This document shows, piece after piece, positions 42,916 to 51,183 of a DNA stretch of 64,000 nt. The notes beneath the pieces are model-generated. The model was given only the letters and a program-made list of their open reading frames with translations, did no database searches and was not told the DNA's origin. A program made the position numbers and the translations under genes. Source of the stretch: Devosia soli (lineage in GTDB: Bacteria; Pseudomonadota; Alphaproteobacteria; Rhizobiales; Devosiaceae); NCBI RefSeq assembly GCF_000970455.1, contig NZ_LAJG01000024.1, forward strand, positions 166,723 through 230,722, written 5' to 3'. The stretch's first letter is position 1, and each line of letters opens with the position of its first letter.

Positions 42916-43725
42916 ATGACTCTTCCCACTATTGTCAGCTTCTGGCACGGCCCGATGAGCTGGCTCGAAATATTGTGCATCACCTCTTTCGCGCGGCAGG
43001 GACACAGGGTCGAGGTTTATTCCTATGAGCCGATCGGGAACCTGCCCGATGGCGCCCAGTGGTGCGATGCCGCTGCCGTATTGCCGCAGGAAAAGCTGGT
43101 TTTTTACAAGGGGCGCGGCACGCCGGGCGTTTTCTCCGACCATTTCCGCTATGCCGCCCTGCGCGCCGGGCTTGGCATCTATGCCGACCTCGACATCTAT
43201 TGCGTGCGGCCGATCGTGGACCTGCCGGATTATCTCTTTGCCTGGGAACGGCCCGGCTCGGTCAATGGCGCAGTGCTCTACATGCGGCCCGATGCACCCC
43301 TGCTGGCCGATCTTCTCACCGTCTTCGAAACGGAAAAGCGGCCGCTGTTCGAGCCACATCTGCCGCCGTTGCGCCGCGTCGAGGTGGCGATCCGCCGGCT
43401 CGTCGGGGATCGGGTCACCCCGGAACATATGCAATATGGCGCGACCGGGCCGATGGCGCTCACTCATTTCGTCGGCAAGCACGGGCTGACCAACGCGGTG
43501 CGGCCTTCGGCAGTGTTTTATCCCGTGCCCTATGAGGGCATTCCGGCACTGATGAAAGCCGGATCGACACTCGAAGCGGCGATCAAGCCCGAAACGCTCG
43601 GCGTGCACCTCTGGCGCAGCCAGCTGACGGATCGCGGCCGGGCCGGATTGCCGCTGCCGGAAACCGGAAGTGCGCTGGCAAAGCTTTGTGCGAAGGAAGG
43701 CCTCGATCCGGCAAGCGTGGGCTGA
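42916..43725 (+). CDS. Glycosyltransferase with DXD sugar-binding motif (GT32-like)
   Basis: A 269-residue cytosolic glycosyltransferase. It has the DXD-containing segment RAGLGIYADLDIYCVRPI characteristic of GT32-type and alpha-1,4-galactosyl/GlcNAc transferases. The FWHGPMSWLEILCITSFARQ opening and the late GVHLWRS are also typical. The ATG at 42916 is preceded by no strong ribosome binding site. It converges on two tandem GT8 genes, suggesting a small surface-polysaccharide or lipopolysaccharide decoration locus. The acceptor is unknown. Confidence 0.85.
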   Translation: MTLPTIVSFWHGPMSWLEILCITSFARQGHRVEVYSYEPIGNLPDGAQWCDAAAVLPQEKLVFYKGRGTPGVFSDHFRYAALRAGLGIYADLDIYCVRPIVDLPDYLFAWERPGSVNGAVLYMRPDAPLLADLLTVFETEKRPLFEPHLPPLRRVEVAIRRLVGDRVTPEHMQYGATGPMALTHFVGKHGLTNAVRPSAVFYPVPYEGIPALMKAGSTLEAAIKPETLGVHLWRSQLTDRGRAGLPLPETGSALAKLCAKEGLDPASVG

Positions 43726-43766
43726 CTTGCGCTTGAGCCGAAACAGGGCGCGAGCGCAATCGTCTC

Positions 43767-44639
43767 CTACCGCCCGAGCCCCAGCTTCTTCTTCCACCAC
43801 CGCTTCCAGCGGTGCCGGGCAAACCGGTAGAACAACTCATTGGTCATCACATGCCGGTAGACCCGGGCAAAGGCCACCGAGCCAAAGGTGTGCGCGAAAA
43901 CGCTCCAGGGCTTTGTTTCGCCGGTATAGTGGACGATCGCCGGGTCGATGCCGTCATGCGCGGGGCGGGCGTCGACGACATTCCAGCGCCAGGGCAGCTT
44001 CAGCCAACGCCTCTTGAAGATCAGATTGAGCAGGTCCTGATCATAGTAGATGCGCTGCATCACCCCGCTCGCATGCGCCGCTTCCATGCGCCCGACGATA
44101 TCGGCTTCGCGCCATTGCGCGACATCGATCAGCACCAGCCCGGCGTTGAAATAGGGGTCGGCAGGATCGAAAATATCGCGATTCTTCAGGAGATCGCGCT
44201 GTCCGGTGATCAAGGCGCCGGCAGGGTCGCGGACTGCGCCGATGGCATTGCCTTCAAGATCGAGATCGAAGAGGGCACCGATGTCGTCGCGCACCAGCAT
44301 GTCGCAATCGAGATAGAGCACGCGGGTGACATCCGGCCCGACCAGCCGGTCAATAAGAAGCCGCGCATAGACGATGTTTGAGAGCCGCTTGTTTTCCGGC
44401 ATGCGGGCCGCGATGTCGCGGAACATCTCGGACTGGTCCAGATCGTAAAAGCGCAGCTCGACCGGAAATTCATCGCGGATTTTTTCAAGGTCTGCCCGAT
44501 GCTCTGCCGTCAGCGTTCGGTGCATCAAGTGAAAAACCAGCTCCGGGCGGCGATGGGTGAAGAGGCAAACCGAGCGCATGGTGGCATAGGCCGGCGCCCA
44601 GAAATTATCGTCGAAGGTCAAGGCGACATGCATGGCCAT
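43767..44639 (-). CDS. Glycosyltransferase family 8 protein, paralogue 1
   Basis: A 290-residue GT8 enzyme (LgtC/WaaJ type) using a nucleotide sugar. The DXD is in VLYLDCDMLVRDDIGALF (about 95-112). The donor-site segment YFNAGLVLIDVAQWR and the C-terminal HYTGETKPWSVFAH (usual HxxGxxKPW) are present. A basic tail RHRWKRWWKKKLGLGR suggests contact with the membrane surface. It starts at 44639, where its ATG overlaps the stop of the upstream paralogue (TGATG), so the two are coupled. Confidence 0.92.
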   Translation of the reverse strand: MAMHVALTFDDNFWAPAYATMRSVCLFTHRRPELVFHLMHRTLTAEHRADLEKIRDEFPVELRFYDLDQSEMFRDIAARMPENKRLSNIVYARLLIDRLVGPDVTRVLYLDCDMLVRDDIGALFDLDLEGNAIGAVRDPAGALITGQRDLLKNRDIFDPADPYFNAGLVLIDVAQWREADIVGRMEAAHASGVMQRIYYDQDLLNLIFKRRWLKLPWRWNVVDARPAHDGIDPAIVHYTGETKPWSVFAHTFGSVAFARVYRHVMTNELFYRFARHRWKRWWKKKLGLGR

Positions 44640-45517
44640 CAGCGCGCCAGCCGCAGTTTCTTGAGCCACCAGCGGCGCCAGCGATGCCGCATGAAGCGAT
44701 AAAAGAGCTCGTTGGTCATCACGTGCCGATACCAGCGCGAATAGGCCGAAGATCGGAGCATGCCGGCAAAAAGCCCCCAGGGCTTGGTTTCGCGCGTATA
44801 GTGCAGAATAGCCGGGTCGAGCGCTTCATGGGCGAGGTGGGCGTCGATCGTGTTCCAGCGCCAGGGCAGTTTTTGCCAGCGATCGCGGAAGACGAGATTG
44901 AGCATGTCCTGGTCATAGTAGAGCCTTTCGATCCAGCCCTTGGCCGCGATCACCGCGATCTCGGCCTTGACGTTGATCTCGCGCCACTGAACGAGATCGA
45001 CCAGCATCATGCCTGAATTGAAGTAGGAATCGGCGGTATCGAAGATGCCGATATTCTGGCGCATGTCGCGCCTTCCCATGATGAAGGGCTGGAGCGAATC
45101 CTGCACCGCGCCGAGCGGTTTCCCGCCAAGGTCCATCCCGTAAAGCTGCTCGATCGGGGCGCGCACCAGCATGTCGCTATCAAGATAGAGCACACGCGTG
45201 AGCTCGGCCGGCAGGAGGTCTGCCATGAGCAGGCGCGCATAGACGATGCGGGGCCAGCGGGCGCCGGTGGGCAAGCCGGCGACGACGAAATCGAAAAGCT
45301 CGGAATCGGCCAGCGGATACCAGCGAAGGCTGGCGCCGAATTCGCGCACGATACCCTCGATGTCATGACGATGCTCGTCGGTGACCGGCATGTGGAGGAG
45401 ATGGAAGACCAGGTCCTTTCGCCGATGCGTCGTGAGGCAAACCGAGCGCATGACCGTAAAGGCGGGCGCCCAGAAATTGTCGTCGAAGGCGAGGACGATG
45501 TGGATGGGATCGGTCAT
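44639..45517 (-). CDS. Glycosyltransferase family 8 protein, paralogue 2
   Basis: A 292-residue GT8 enzyme closely related to the next gene downstream. It shares DDNFWAPA near the N-terminus, VLYLDSDMLVRAPIEQLY with the DXD, YFNSGMMLVDLVQWREI, LPWRWNTIDAHLAHEALDPA and the basic end RHRWRRWWLKKLRLAR. The order and spacing of all motifs are the same, so the pair arose by tandem duplication. The ATG at 45517 marks the domain start (DPIHIVLAFDDNF). Likely products are lipopolysaccharide or capsule side residues. Confidence 0.92.
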   Translation of the reverse strand: MTDPIHIVLAFDDNFWAPAFTVMRSVCLTTHRRKDLVFHLLHMPVTDEHRHDIEGIVREFGASLRWYPLADSELFDFVVAGLPTGARWPRIVYARLLMADLLPAELTRVLYLDSDMLVRAPIEQLYGMDLGGKPLGAVQDSLQPFIMGRRDMRQNIGIFDTADSYFNSGMMLVDLVQWREINVKAEIAVIAAKGWIERLYYDQDMLNLVFRDRWQKLPWRWNTIDAHLAHEALDPAILHYTRETKPWGLFAGMLRSSAYSRWYRHVMTNELFYRFMRHRWRRWWLKKLRLAR

Positions 45518-45655
45518 TGCCTTGTCTCGGGACCTTTGTGCATCCGCCTCTCTTATAGGCTCGGCGGGCAAAGAAAAGAGGCCAATCTGTCCCGCTTGTC
45601 CCCGGGGTTCGGCAGCCGGGCGACACTGGCGCCACCTTCCCCCAAGGAGATAAAG

Positions 45656-46705
45656 ATGGACAGCACGCCCCGCCTCGCCCTGCCGCAGATCATCAGCGGC
45701 CAGGCCCTCAAGCATATTACCCACAATGAAGCCCTGCAGCGGCTCGACCTCCTCGTGCAGGCGAGCGTCGAAGCCGCCACGATCACCGCCCCACCGGCAA
45801 GCCCGATGGAGGCCGAAGCCTGGATCGTGCCGGCGGGCGCGACCGGCGCCTGGGCCGGGCATGCAAGCGAAATCGCTGCCTGGCAGGCCGGCGCCTGGAT
45901 GTTTTACGATCCGGCCGCCGGCTGGCTGATTTTCGAGAAGGCGACCGGCACGCTGAAGGTTTTTTCGGGCACAGCCTGGATCGCGATTGCCGCCATCGGC
46001 TCCGGCCTGCCGCAGCTCGGCATCAATGCCAGCGCCGACACGACCAACCGCCTCGCCGTTTCGAGCCCCGCAACGCTCCTTACCCATGCCGGCGCCGGCC
46101 ATCAGCTCAAGCTCAACAAGGCGGCCGCTTCCGACACCGCCAGCCTTCTCTTTCAGGCCAACTTTTCGGGCCGGGCCGAAATGGGGCTGATGGGCGACAA
46201 TGCCTGGCGCATCAAGGTCAGTGCAGACGGCAGCGCCTGGATCAACGCACTCACCCTTGCCAACGATGGCAGTGCCACCTTTGCCGGTGCCGTCAAACCC
46301 GCAACCGACAATGCCCAGACGCTCGGCGCCAGCGGAGCGCGCTGGAGCGCGGTTTGGTCGGCCACCGGCACGATCCAGACCTCGGACGCGCGCTTCAAGA
46401 CCGAGATCGCGCCGACCGATCTGGGGCTCGATTTCATCCTTGCTCTAAAACCCGTGCGCTATCGCTGGCGGGAAACGGAAAACGAGACGGCGGTGCATTA
46501 TGGTCTTCTCGCCCAGGATGTACTTGCCGCGGTCGAAGCGGCCGGTGTGCCGGACTTCGGCGGCCATGTGCTGGTCGACCCCGAGGACGGGGACAGCCAG
46601 CAGGCGCTGCGCTATTCAAGCTTCATCGCGCCGCTGATCGCCGCAGTCCAGACGTTGAACGCGCGAATCGCGAGCCTCGAAACGGGTCTCTCGGTCCCTC
46701 GATAA
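45656..46705 (+). CDS. DUF2793 protein with C-terminal S74 intramolecular chaperone
   Basis: A 349-residue phage-tail-like protein. The N-terminal half matches DUF2793 (LPQIISGQALKHITHNEALQ, GAWMFYDPAAGWLIF), a domain often found with gene transfer agent or phage tail genes. A repetitive Ala/Thr/Ser-rich beta region follows (about 120-235). The C-terminus is the peptidase S74 endosialidase-type chaperone with its TSDARFKTEI self-cleavage motif (about 242-251), YGLLAQDV, YSSFIAPLIAAVQ and a final coiled helix. The ATG has AAGGAGAT upstream. No other phage or tail gene is near. Confidence 0.88.
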   Translation: MDSTPRLALPQIISGQALKHITHNEALQRLDLLVQASVEAATITAPPASPMEAEAWIVPAGATGAWAGHASEIAAWQAGAWMFYDPAAGWLIFEKATGTLKVFSGTAWIAIAAIGSGLPQLGINASADTTNRLAVSSPATLLTHAGAGHQLKLNKAAASDTASLLFQANFSGRAEMGLMGDNAWRIKVSADGSAWINALTLANDGSATFAGAVKPATDNAQTLGASGARWSAVWSATGTIQTSDARFKTEIAPTDLGLDFILALKPVRYRWRETENETAVHYGLLAQDVLAAVEAAGVPDFGGHVLVDPEDGDSQQALRYSSFIAPLIAAVQTLNARIASLETGLSVPR

Positions 46706-46709
46706 CCCT

Positions 46710-47312
46710 TCAATAGGCCCAGGTGAGCGCTGCAGCCTCTTCGGCATCGAAGTGCAGCGTCACCAGCACATCATTGGTCTCGTCCGTCAAGCCATCGGTG
46801 AATTGGCGCTGCAGCAGCTTGATGGTCTTGGCGTTTTCGTCGAAATCCTTGAGCACATAGTCGAAGCAATCGATCGTGGCATTGCTTCGTCCGGCAGCGA
46901 TTTCGTCCTTGAGCCGGGCGAGTTCGCGCCCGCCCACGGATGAGCCATCGCTACGCCGCTCGGCGCGCACGGTCGGCACCCAATCCGCGCCGGTCTCGCA
47001 AATATAGCGTCCATCCTCGAAGGTGCCGCTATCGGTGAACATGACGTTGTAGTCTTGGTTCCAGGCATTGCCGATCTCGAAGGTGGCGCCGGCCTTGGTC
47101 ACGTCAAGATAGATATCGGTCAAGACGCAGGTCCCCTGATCCTCGAGATAGCACCAGCGCTCCGATGCCATCATCAGGGTGCCGATATCGGCAATGGGCA
47201 CAAGCTTGCCCACTTTGAGGCGGCTCAGGACGTCCTCGGTTTGCGCGTCGAACGCCAGGACCGGCGAAAGCCCTCCCAGGGCAAAGACGAAACAGGCGAT
47301 CAAGCGACGCAT
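46710..47312 (-). CDS. Secreted protein of unknown function
   Basis: A 200-residue protein with a clear Sec signal peptide (RRLIACFVFALGGLSPVLA, cleavage near residue 20). The mature part has four cysteines (RWCYLEDQGTC, RYICETG and IDCFDYV), which could form two disulfide bonds in the periplasm. I know no family for it. It converges on the DUF2793 gene with a 4-bp gap. Confidence 0.78.
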   Translation of the reverse strand: MRRLIACFVFALGGLSPVLAFDAQTEDVLSRLKVGKLVPIADIGTLMMASERWCYLEDQGTCVLTDIYLDVTKAGATFEIGNAWNQDYNVMFTDSGTFEDGRYICETGADWVPTVRAERRSDGSSVGGRELARLKDEIAAGRSNATIDCFDYVLKDFDENAKTIKLLQRQFTDGLTDETNDVLVTLHFDAEEAAALTWAY

Positions 47313-47380
47313 GGCTTCCTCCCACGGACTGGTCGATGCCGGTCAGTCTAGGCCAAACTCCATCGGGGCGAAACCTTCGC

Positions 47381-47418
47381 TTGACACCATGCCAAATACG
47401 TAACATCTAAAGTTACGT
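47381..47418 (+). promoter_or_regulatory. Promoter with overlapping palindromic operator
   Basis: A consensus -35 TTGACA (47381-47386) is followed 17 bp later by CATCTA as a weak -10. The inverted repeat ACGTAAC-N7-GTTACGT (47398-47418) covers the -10. The start codon of the oxidoreductase gene is at 47440. The regulator is not encoded next to it. Confidence 0.65.
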
Positions 47419-47439
47419 GACCGGCTACGGAGATGGATC

Positions 47440-48330
47440 ATGCAGGATGTCGTCATTATCGGAGGCAGTTTTGCCGGGCTTTCGGCCGCCCTGCAGCTCG
47501 GGCGTGCTCGCCGCAAGGTCACCGTGCTCGATACGGGGAGCCCGCGCAATCGCTTCGCCAGCCACGCCCACGGCATCTTGGGCCATGACGGCAAGCCGCC
47601 GGCGGAAATCCTCGCGGAGGGGCGCGCACAGCTCGAAATCTATCGCAGCGTCGAGTTTCGCACTGCGGCGGCGCAGACGATCGGCGGCGAAAAGGACGAT
47701 TTTATCATAGCGCTCGCCGATGGCGGACTGATCCGCACCCGCCGCATCATCCTCACGCACGGCATAACCGACATCATGCCCGATATGCCGGGCTTCGCCG
47801 CATGCTGGGGCAAGTCGGTGCTTCATTGTCCCTATTGCCACGGCTTCGAGGTCGCCGACCGCCGCCTCGGCGTTCTTTATTTCGCGCCCATCTCGGCCCA
47901 TGTCGCGGCGATGTTGACCGACTGGACCGGCGATCTCACCGTTTTTGCCGACGGCTTGCCGATCGAACCCGATTTTCGTGCCTGGATGGTGCGCAAGGGC
48001 GTAAAACTCGTCGAGCCCAAGGTGGCGGGCGTTGTACAACAGAACGGCCAGCTGTCCGCGATTGCCCTGGCCGATGGGCAGGAGATCGGGCTCGACGCGC
48101 TCTTTGCCGGGCCGCGGCAGAGGCCGTCAGCCGACTTTCATATCCAGCTCGCCCTCCAGATGGACCCGACGCCGATCGGCGAAGTGATCCATGTCAACGA
48201 GATGTTCGAAACGTCCGTGCCCGGCATTTATGCCGCCGGCGATGTCGGCAGCATGCGCCAGAACGTGCCCAATGCCATGGCGGGCGGCAATCTTGCCAGT
48301 GTCGCCTGCCACAATTCACTGCTCGACTAG
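47440..48330 (+). CDS. Thioredoxin-reductase-like FAD/NAD(P) oxidoreductase
   Basis: A 296-residue flavoprotein with FAD motif VVIIGGSFAGLSAALQLGRA at the N-terminus and the redox pair CPYC in VLHCPYCHGFEV (about 130-133). The C-terminal FAD motif is GIYAAGDVGS. The NADPH-binding glycine motif in the middle is poorly conserved (RRLGVLYFAPISAHVAAM), so the electron donor may differ from classical TrxB. Its stop overlaps the stop of the convergent aldo/keto reductase by 4 bp. A palindromic operator overlaps its promoter. Confidence 0.9.
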   Translation: MQDVVIIGGSFAGLSAALQLGRARRKVTVLDTGSPRNRFASHAHGILGHDGKPPAEILAEGRAQLEIYRSVEFRTAAAQTIGGEKDDFIIALADGGLIRTRRIILTHGITDIMPDMPGFAACWGKSVLHCPYCHGFEVADRRLGVLYFAPISAHVAAMLTDWTGDLTVFADGLPIEPDFRAWMVRKGVKLVEPKVAGVVQQNGQLSAIALADGQEIGLDALFAGPRQRPSADFHIQLALQMDPTPIGEVIHVNEMFETSVPGIYAAGDVGSMRQNVPNAMAGGNLASVACHNSLLD

Positions 48331-49364
48331 CGCAGCCACCCCTGCGGGCGAGGGTGCAGTTCCATCTGGCCCTCGCGCGTCGCCTCGTCGATGGCAAGCA
48401 CCTCTTCAGGGGTCAGTTCGAGATTGTCGAGCACCCCCAGATTATCCTTGAGCTGATCGAGCGTGCGCACCCCGATCAGCGCCGAAGTAACTTCAGTGCG
48501 CCGCAGGACCCAGGACAGTGCCAATTGCACCATGGATTGGCCGCGGGCACGGGCGATCGCTTCGAGCTTATCGACCGCCTCGAGCACGCGCGGCTCGACA
48601 TGGCTCGCGCGCAGCGACCCATTGGGATTTTCGCCCCGCGTGCCGGTCTTGTTGCCGCTTGAATACTTGCCTGAGAGGACGCCCTGGGCCAGCGGCGAGA
48701 AGGCGATGATGCCAATGCCAAGTTCGCCGCAGGCATCGATCGTCCCGTCGTTCTCGATCCAGCGGTTGAGCACGGAATAGCTCGGCTGGTGGATGGTGGT
48801 TGCAACACCCATGTCTTTGAGGATGCAATGGGCTTCGCGCGTTTCCTTTTCGGGATAGGAAGAGATGCCGACATAGAGCGCCTTGCCCGATTTCACCGCA
48901 TGGGCCAACGCGCCCATGGTTTCCTCGAGCGGCGTATCCGGATCGAAACGGTGCGAATAGAAAATATCGACATAGTCGAGACCCATGCGCTTGAGCGACT
49001 GGTCGAGGCTCGCGAGGAGATATTTGCGGCTCCCCCATTCGCCATAGGGGCCTGGCCACATATTGTATCCCGCCTTTGTCGAGATGATCATCTCATCCCG
49101 ATAGGGGCGAAAATCGCGTGCCAGCACATTGCCGAAAAGTTCTTCCGATGAACCCGCCGGCGGCCCATAATTGTTGGCAAGGTCGAAATGAGTGATGCCC
49201 TGATCGAACGCATAACCCAGAATTTCCATGGCGCCGGGATAATCCCGCGTGCCACCGAAATTCTGCCAGAGGCCGAGGCTGACGACCGGCAGTTTCAGCC
49301 CCGACCGGCCAGACCGGCGATACTTCATGGTGTCGTAGCGTGCGTTATCGGCCCGATAGGTCAT
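48327..49364 (-). CDS. Aldo/keto reductase (YghZ type)
   Basis: A 345-residue NADPH-dependent AKR14-type (YghZ/GprA) enzyme. The catalytic set is visible: Asp and Tyr in HFDLANNYGPPAGSSEE, Lys in ISTKAGYNMW and His in DIFYSHRFDPDTPLEET. The long loop WPGPYGEWGSRKYLLAS is typical of the YghZ group, which detoxifies methylglyoxal and similar aldehydes. The ATG at 49364 follows GGGAGGAG; the upstream part of the frame has no homology features. Confidence 0.95.
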   Translation of the reverse strand: MTYRADNARYDTMKYRRSGRSGLKLPVVSLGLWQNFGGTRDYPGAMEILGYAFDQGITHFDLANNYGPPAGSSEELFGNVLARDFRPYRDEMIISTKAGYNMWPGPYGEWGSRKYLLASLDQSLKRMGLDYVDIFYSHRFDPDTPLEETMGALAHAVKSGKALYVGISSYPEKETREAHCILKDMGVATTIHQPSYSVLNRWIENDGTIDACGELGIGIIAFSPLAQGVLSGKYSSGNKTGTRGENPNGSLRASHVEPRVLEAVDKLEAIARARGQSMVQLALSWVLRRTEVTSALIGVRTLDQLKDNLGVLDNLELTPEEVLAIDEATREGQMELHPRPQGWLR

Positions 49365-49437
49365 CTCGAAAACTCCTCCCGATGTCTTGCTTGCAAGTGC
49401 CCGTGACGCCGGGACCAGCCGGTGATATGAGCGCGCC

Positions 49438-50478
49438 ATGACCGCGCCCCATCCGAAATCTGCCGCCAGTGTGCAACAGGACAATCATCCATACAAGGTG
49501 ATGGCGATCTACAAGTTCGCCTCCCTGCCCGATGCCGAAGCGCTCAAGGCGCCGCTCGCTGCCTTTTGTTGCAGCGGCGGCATCAAGGGCACGCTGATCC
49601 TGGCGCCCGAAGGCATCAACGGCACCGTTGCCGGTTCACCGGACGCCATCGACGCTCTTGCCGAATTTCTTTTTGTCTCCGGCCCGTTCGGCGATCGTTT
49701 GGTAGGGGCGGAGACAAAATACTCCTTTGCCGAAGAGGCCCCGTTCCTGCGCATGAAGGTACGGCTCAAGCCCGAAATCGTGACGCTGCGCGCGCCGGAG
49801 GCCGATCCTTCCAAACGTGTTGGCACCTATGTCGAACCGGAGGACTGGAACGAGCTTATTGATCGCAACGACGTCGTCCTTGTCGATACGCGCAACGACT
49901 ATGAGGTTGGCCTCGGCACCTTCCAGCGCGCGCTTGATCCCAAGACCGCAAGCTTTGTCGAGTTCAAGGACTATGTGGCCAAGAACCTCGATTCGGCGCG
50001 GGACAAGAAAGTCGCCATGTTCTGCACCGGCGGCATCCGCTGCGAAAAGGCTTCTTCTTATCTTCTGAGCCAGGGCTTTGAAGAGGTTTTTCACCTCAAG
50101 GGCGGCATCCTGAAATATCTCGAGGTGACGCCGAAGGAGGAGAGCCGCTTTGCCGGGGAGTGTTTCGTCTTCGACGAACGCGTGTCGGTCGGCCACGGCC
50201 TCGAACTCGGCAGTGCTACGCTCTGCCGCGCCTGCCGCCATCCGCTGACGGAAGCCGATCGAGACCATAAGGATTTTGCCGAAGGTCTCTCCTGCCCCTA
50301 TTGCGCCGGCGACACCGCCAAGCACGAGGCCGCCGCCGAACGCCAGCACCAGATGGACCTCGCCAAAAAACGCGGCACAGCCCACCTCGGCGACGCGGTC
50401 AAGGAAATCGCGGCACGGGCGAAAGCGGAGAAGATCGCGCGCGCCGAGGAGTCGCGGGCTCGAAATAGCGAGGGCTAA
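49438..50478 (+). CDS. trhO: tRNA uridine(34) hydroxylase TrhO (rhodanese family)
   Basis: A 346-residue rhodanese-like protein. An N-terminal ferredoxin-like domain (FCCSGGIKGTLILAPEGINGT) precedes the rhodanese domain with VLVDTRNDYEVGLGTF and the active-site loop FCTGGIRCEKASSYLL. A C-terminal cysteine-rich region follows (LCRACRHPL, LSCPYC) that may bind zinc, then a helical tail. TrhO makes 5-hydroxyuridine at tRNA wobble position 34 using oxygen. It is divergent from the aldo/keto reductase gene with 73 bp between. Confidence 0.94.
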   Translation: MTAPHPKSAASVQQDNHPYKVMAIYKFASLPDAEALKAPLAAFCCSGGIKGTLILAPEGINGTVAGSPDAIDALAEFLFVSGPFGDRLVGAETKYSFAEEAPFLRMKVRLKPEIVTLRAPEADPSKRVGTYVEPEDWNELIDRNDVVLVDTRNDYEVGLGTFQRALDPKTASFVEFKDYVAKNLDSARDKKVAMFCTGGIRCEKASSYLLSQGFEEVFHLKGGILKYLEVTPKEESRFAGECFVFDERVSVGHGLELGSATLCRACRHPLTEADRDHKDFAEGLSCPYCAGDTAKHEAAAERQHQMDLAKKRGTAHLGDAVKEIAARAKAEKIARAEESRARNSEG

Positions 50479-50789
50479 GCTGCGCGCGGCGCGATCGCCT
50501 CAAGGTCCTTGCCGATTTCCCGACGGCGCTGCATCAGGTCGAATTCTGTCTGCAATGACAGGAAAAAACCTTCAGACAAGCCGAAATAGCGCGCCAGTCG
50601 CAAGTCGGTGTCGGCGGTGACACCGCGTTGACCAAGAACGATCTCGTTGATCCGCCGCGGCGGTACGCGGATCGCACGCGCGAGCCCGTTCTGGCTCAAG
50701 CTCATGGGTTTGAGAAAATCTTCGAGCAGAATTTCACCCGGGTGCGGGTTGGGCAAAAGCTCATCCATGATAGTCGACGATTTCGACAT
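50475..50789 (-). CDS. higA: HigA-type antitoxin
   Basis: A 104-residue XRE-type DNA-binding antitoxin of the HigA/VapI group. PHPGEILLEDFLKPM is the family opening, and the helix-turn-helix follows (LSQNGLARAIRVPPRRINEI, then VLGQRGVTADTDLRLARYFG). The ATG at 50789 follows AAGGAGG. It overlaps the end of higB by 29 bp, so the toxin gene comes first as is usual for higBA. It should neutralise HigB and repress the operon from the three palindromes at 51054-51104. Confidence 0.95.
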   Translation of the reverse strand: MSKSSTIMDELLPNPHPGEILLEDFLKPMSLSQNGLARAIRVPPRRINEIVLGQRGVTADTDLRLARYFGLSEGFFLSLQTEFDLMQRRREIGKDLEAIAPRAA

Positions 50790-51045
50790 TGCTCGGTCCT
50801 CCTTCGTCCCAGACGAAACAGATGCGCCATTGGTTGTTGATGCCGATGCTCCACCGCCCGGCACGATCGCCCTTCAAGCTCTCCAGACGATTGCCCGGTG
50901 GAATGCGAAGGTCGCCAATTACTCTGGCTGCGTTGACCAGACGCAATTTGCGCAACGCCACCGATTGAATGTCGGACGGCAGCTTTCGGCTGCGCCGCCC
51001 GTTCCAGATCAACTCGGTTTCGGCATCGGCAAAACTCCGGATCAT
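50761..51045 (-). CDS. higB: HigB-type toxin (RelE superfamily)
   Basis: A 94-residue RelE-fold ribosome-dependent mRNA interferase of the HigB killer family. It starts MIRSFADAETELIWNG and has the RKLPSDIQSVALRKLRLVNAA helix, the PPGNRLESLKGDRAGRWSI strand block and the end NNQWRICFVW. The residues expected for this group are intact, so it appears functional. It is the first gene of the operon, with its start only 9 bp from the first operator palindrome. Confidence 0.95.
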   Translation of the reverse strand: MIRSFADAETELIWNGRRSRKLPSDIQSVALRKLRLVNAARVIGDLRIPPGNRLESLKGDRAGRWSIGINNQWRICFVWDEGGPSNVEIVDYHG

Positions 51046-51053
51046 ACACGAAT

Positions 51054-51104
51054 ATAACGCTAAGCGTTATATAACGTTAGGCGTTATATAACGCAATCCG
51101 TTAT
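51054..51104 (-). promoter_or_regulatory. Three abutting 17-bp palindromes upstream of higBA
   Basis: ATAACGCTAAGCGTTAT (51054-51070), ATAACGTTAGGCGTTAT (51071-51087) and ATAACGCAATCCGTTAT (51088-51104) follow one another with no gap, a form ATAACG-N5-CGTTAT repeated exactly three times. The first is a perfect palindrome. They directly precede the higB start (51045) and are the obvious binding sites for HigA, covering the promoter. Confidence 0.85.
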
Positions 51105-51183
51105 GCGCCATTCAACGCATAGACTCTTTCAATGCGAGGGCTGATATTCCGGCTTATTGACCAGCCTTCTATAAGCCAATCCG

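Noticed and set aside
41169..42983. A 604-codon open frame on the minus strand
   Set aside because: It is antisense to the ytr-like permease and the flavodoxin-fold oxidoreductase and shows no domain pattern.
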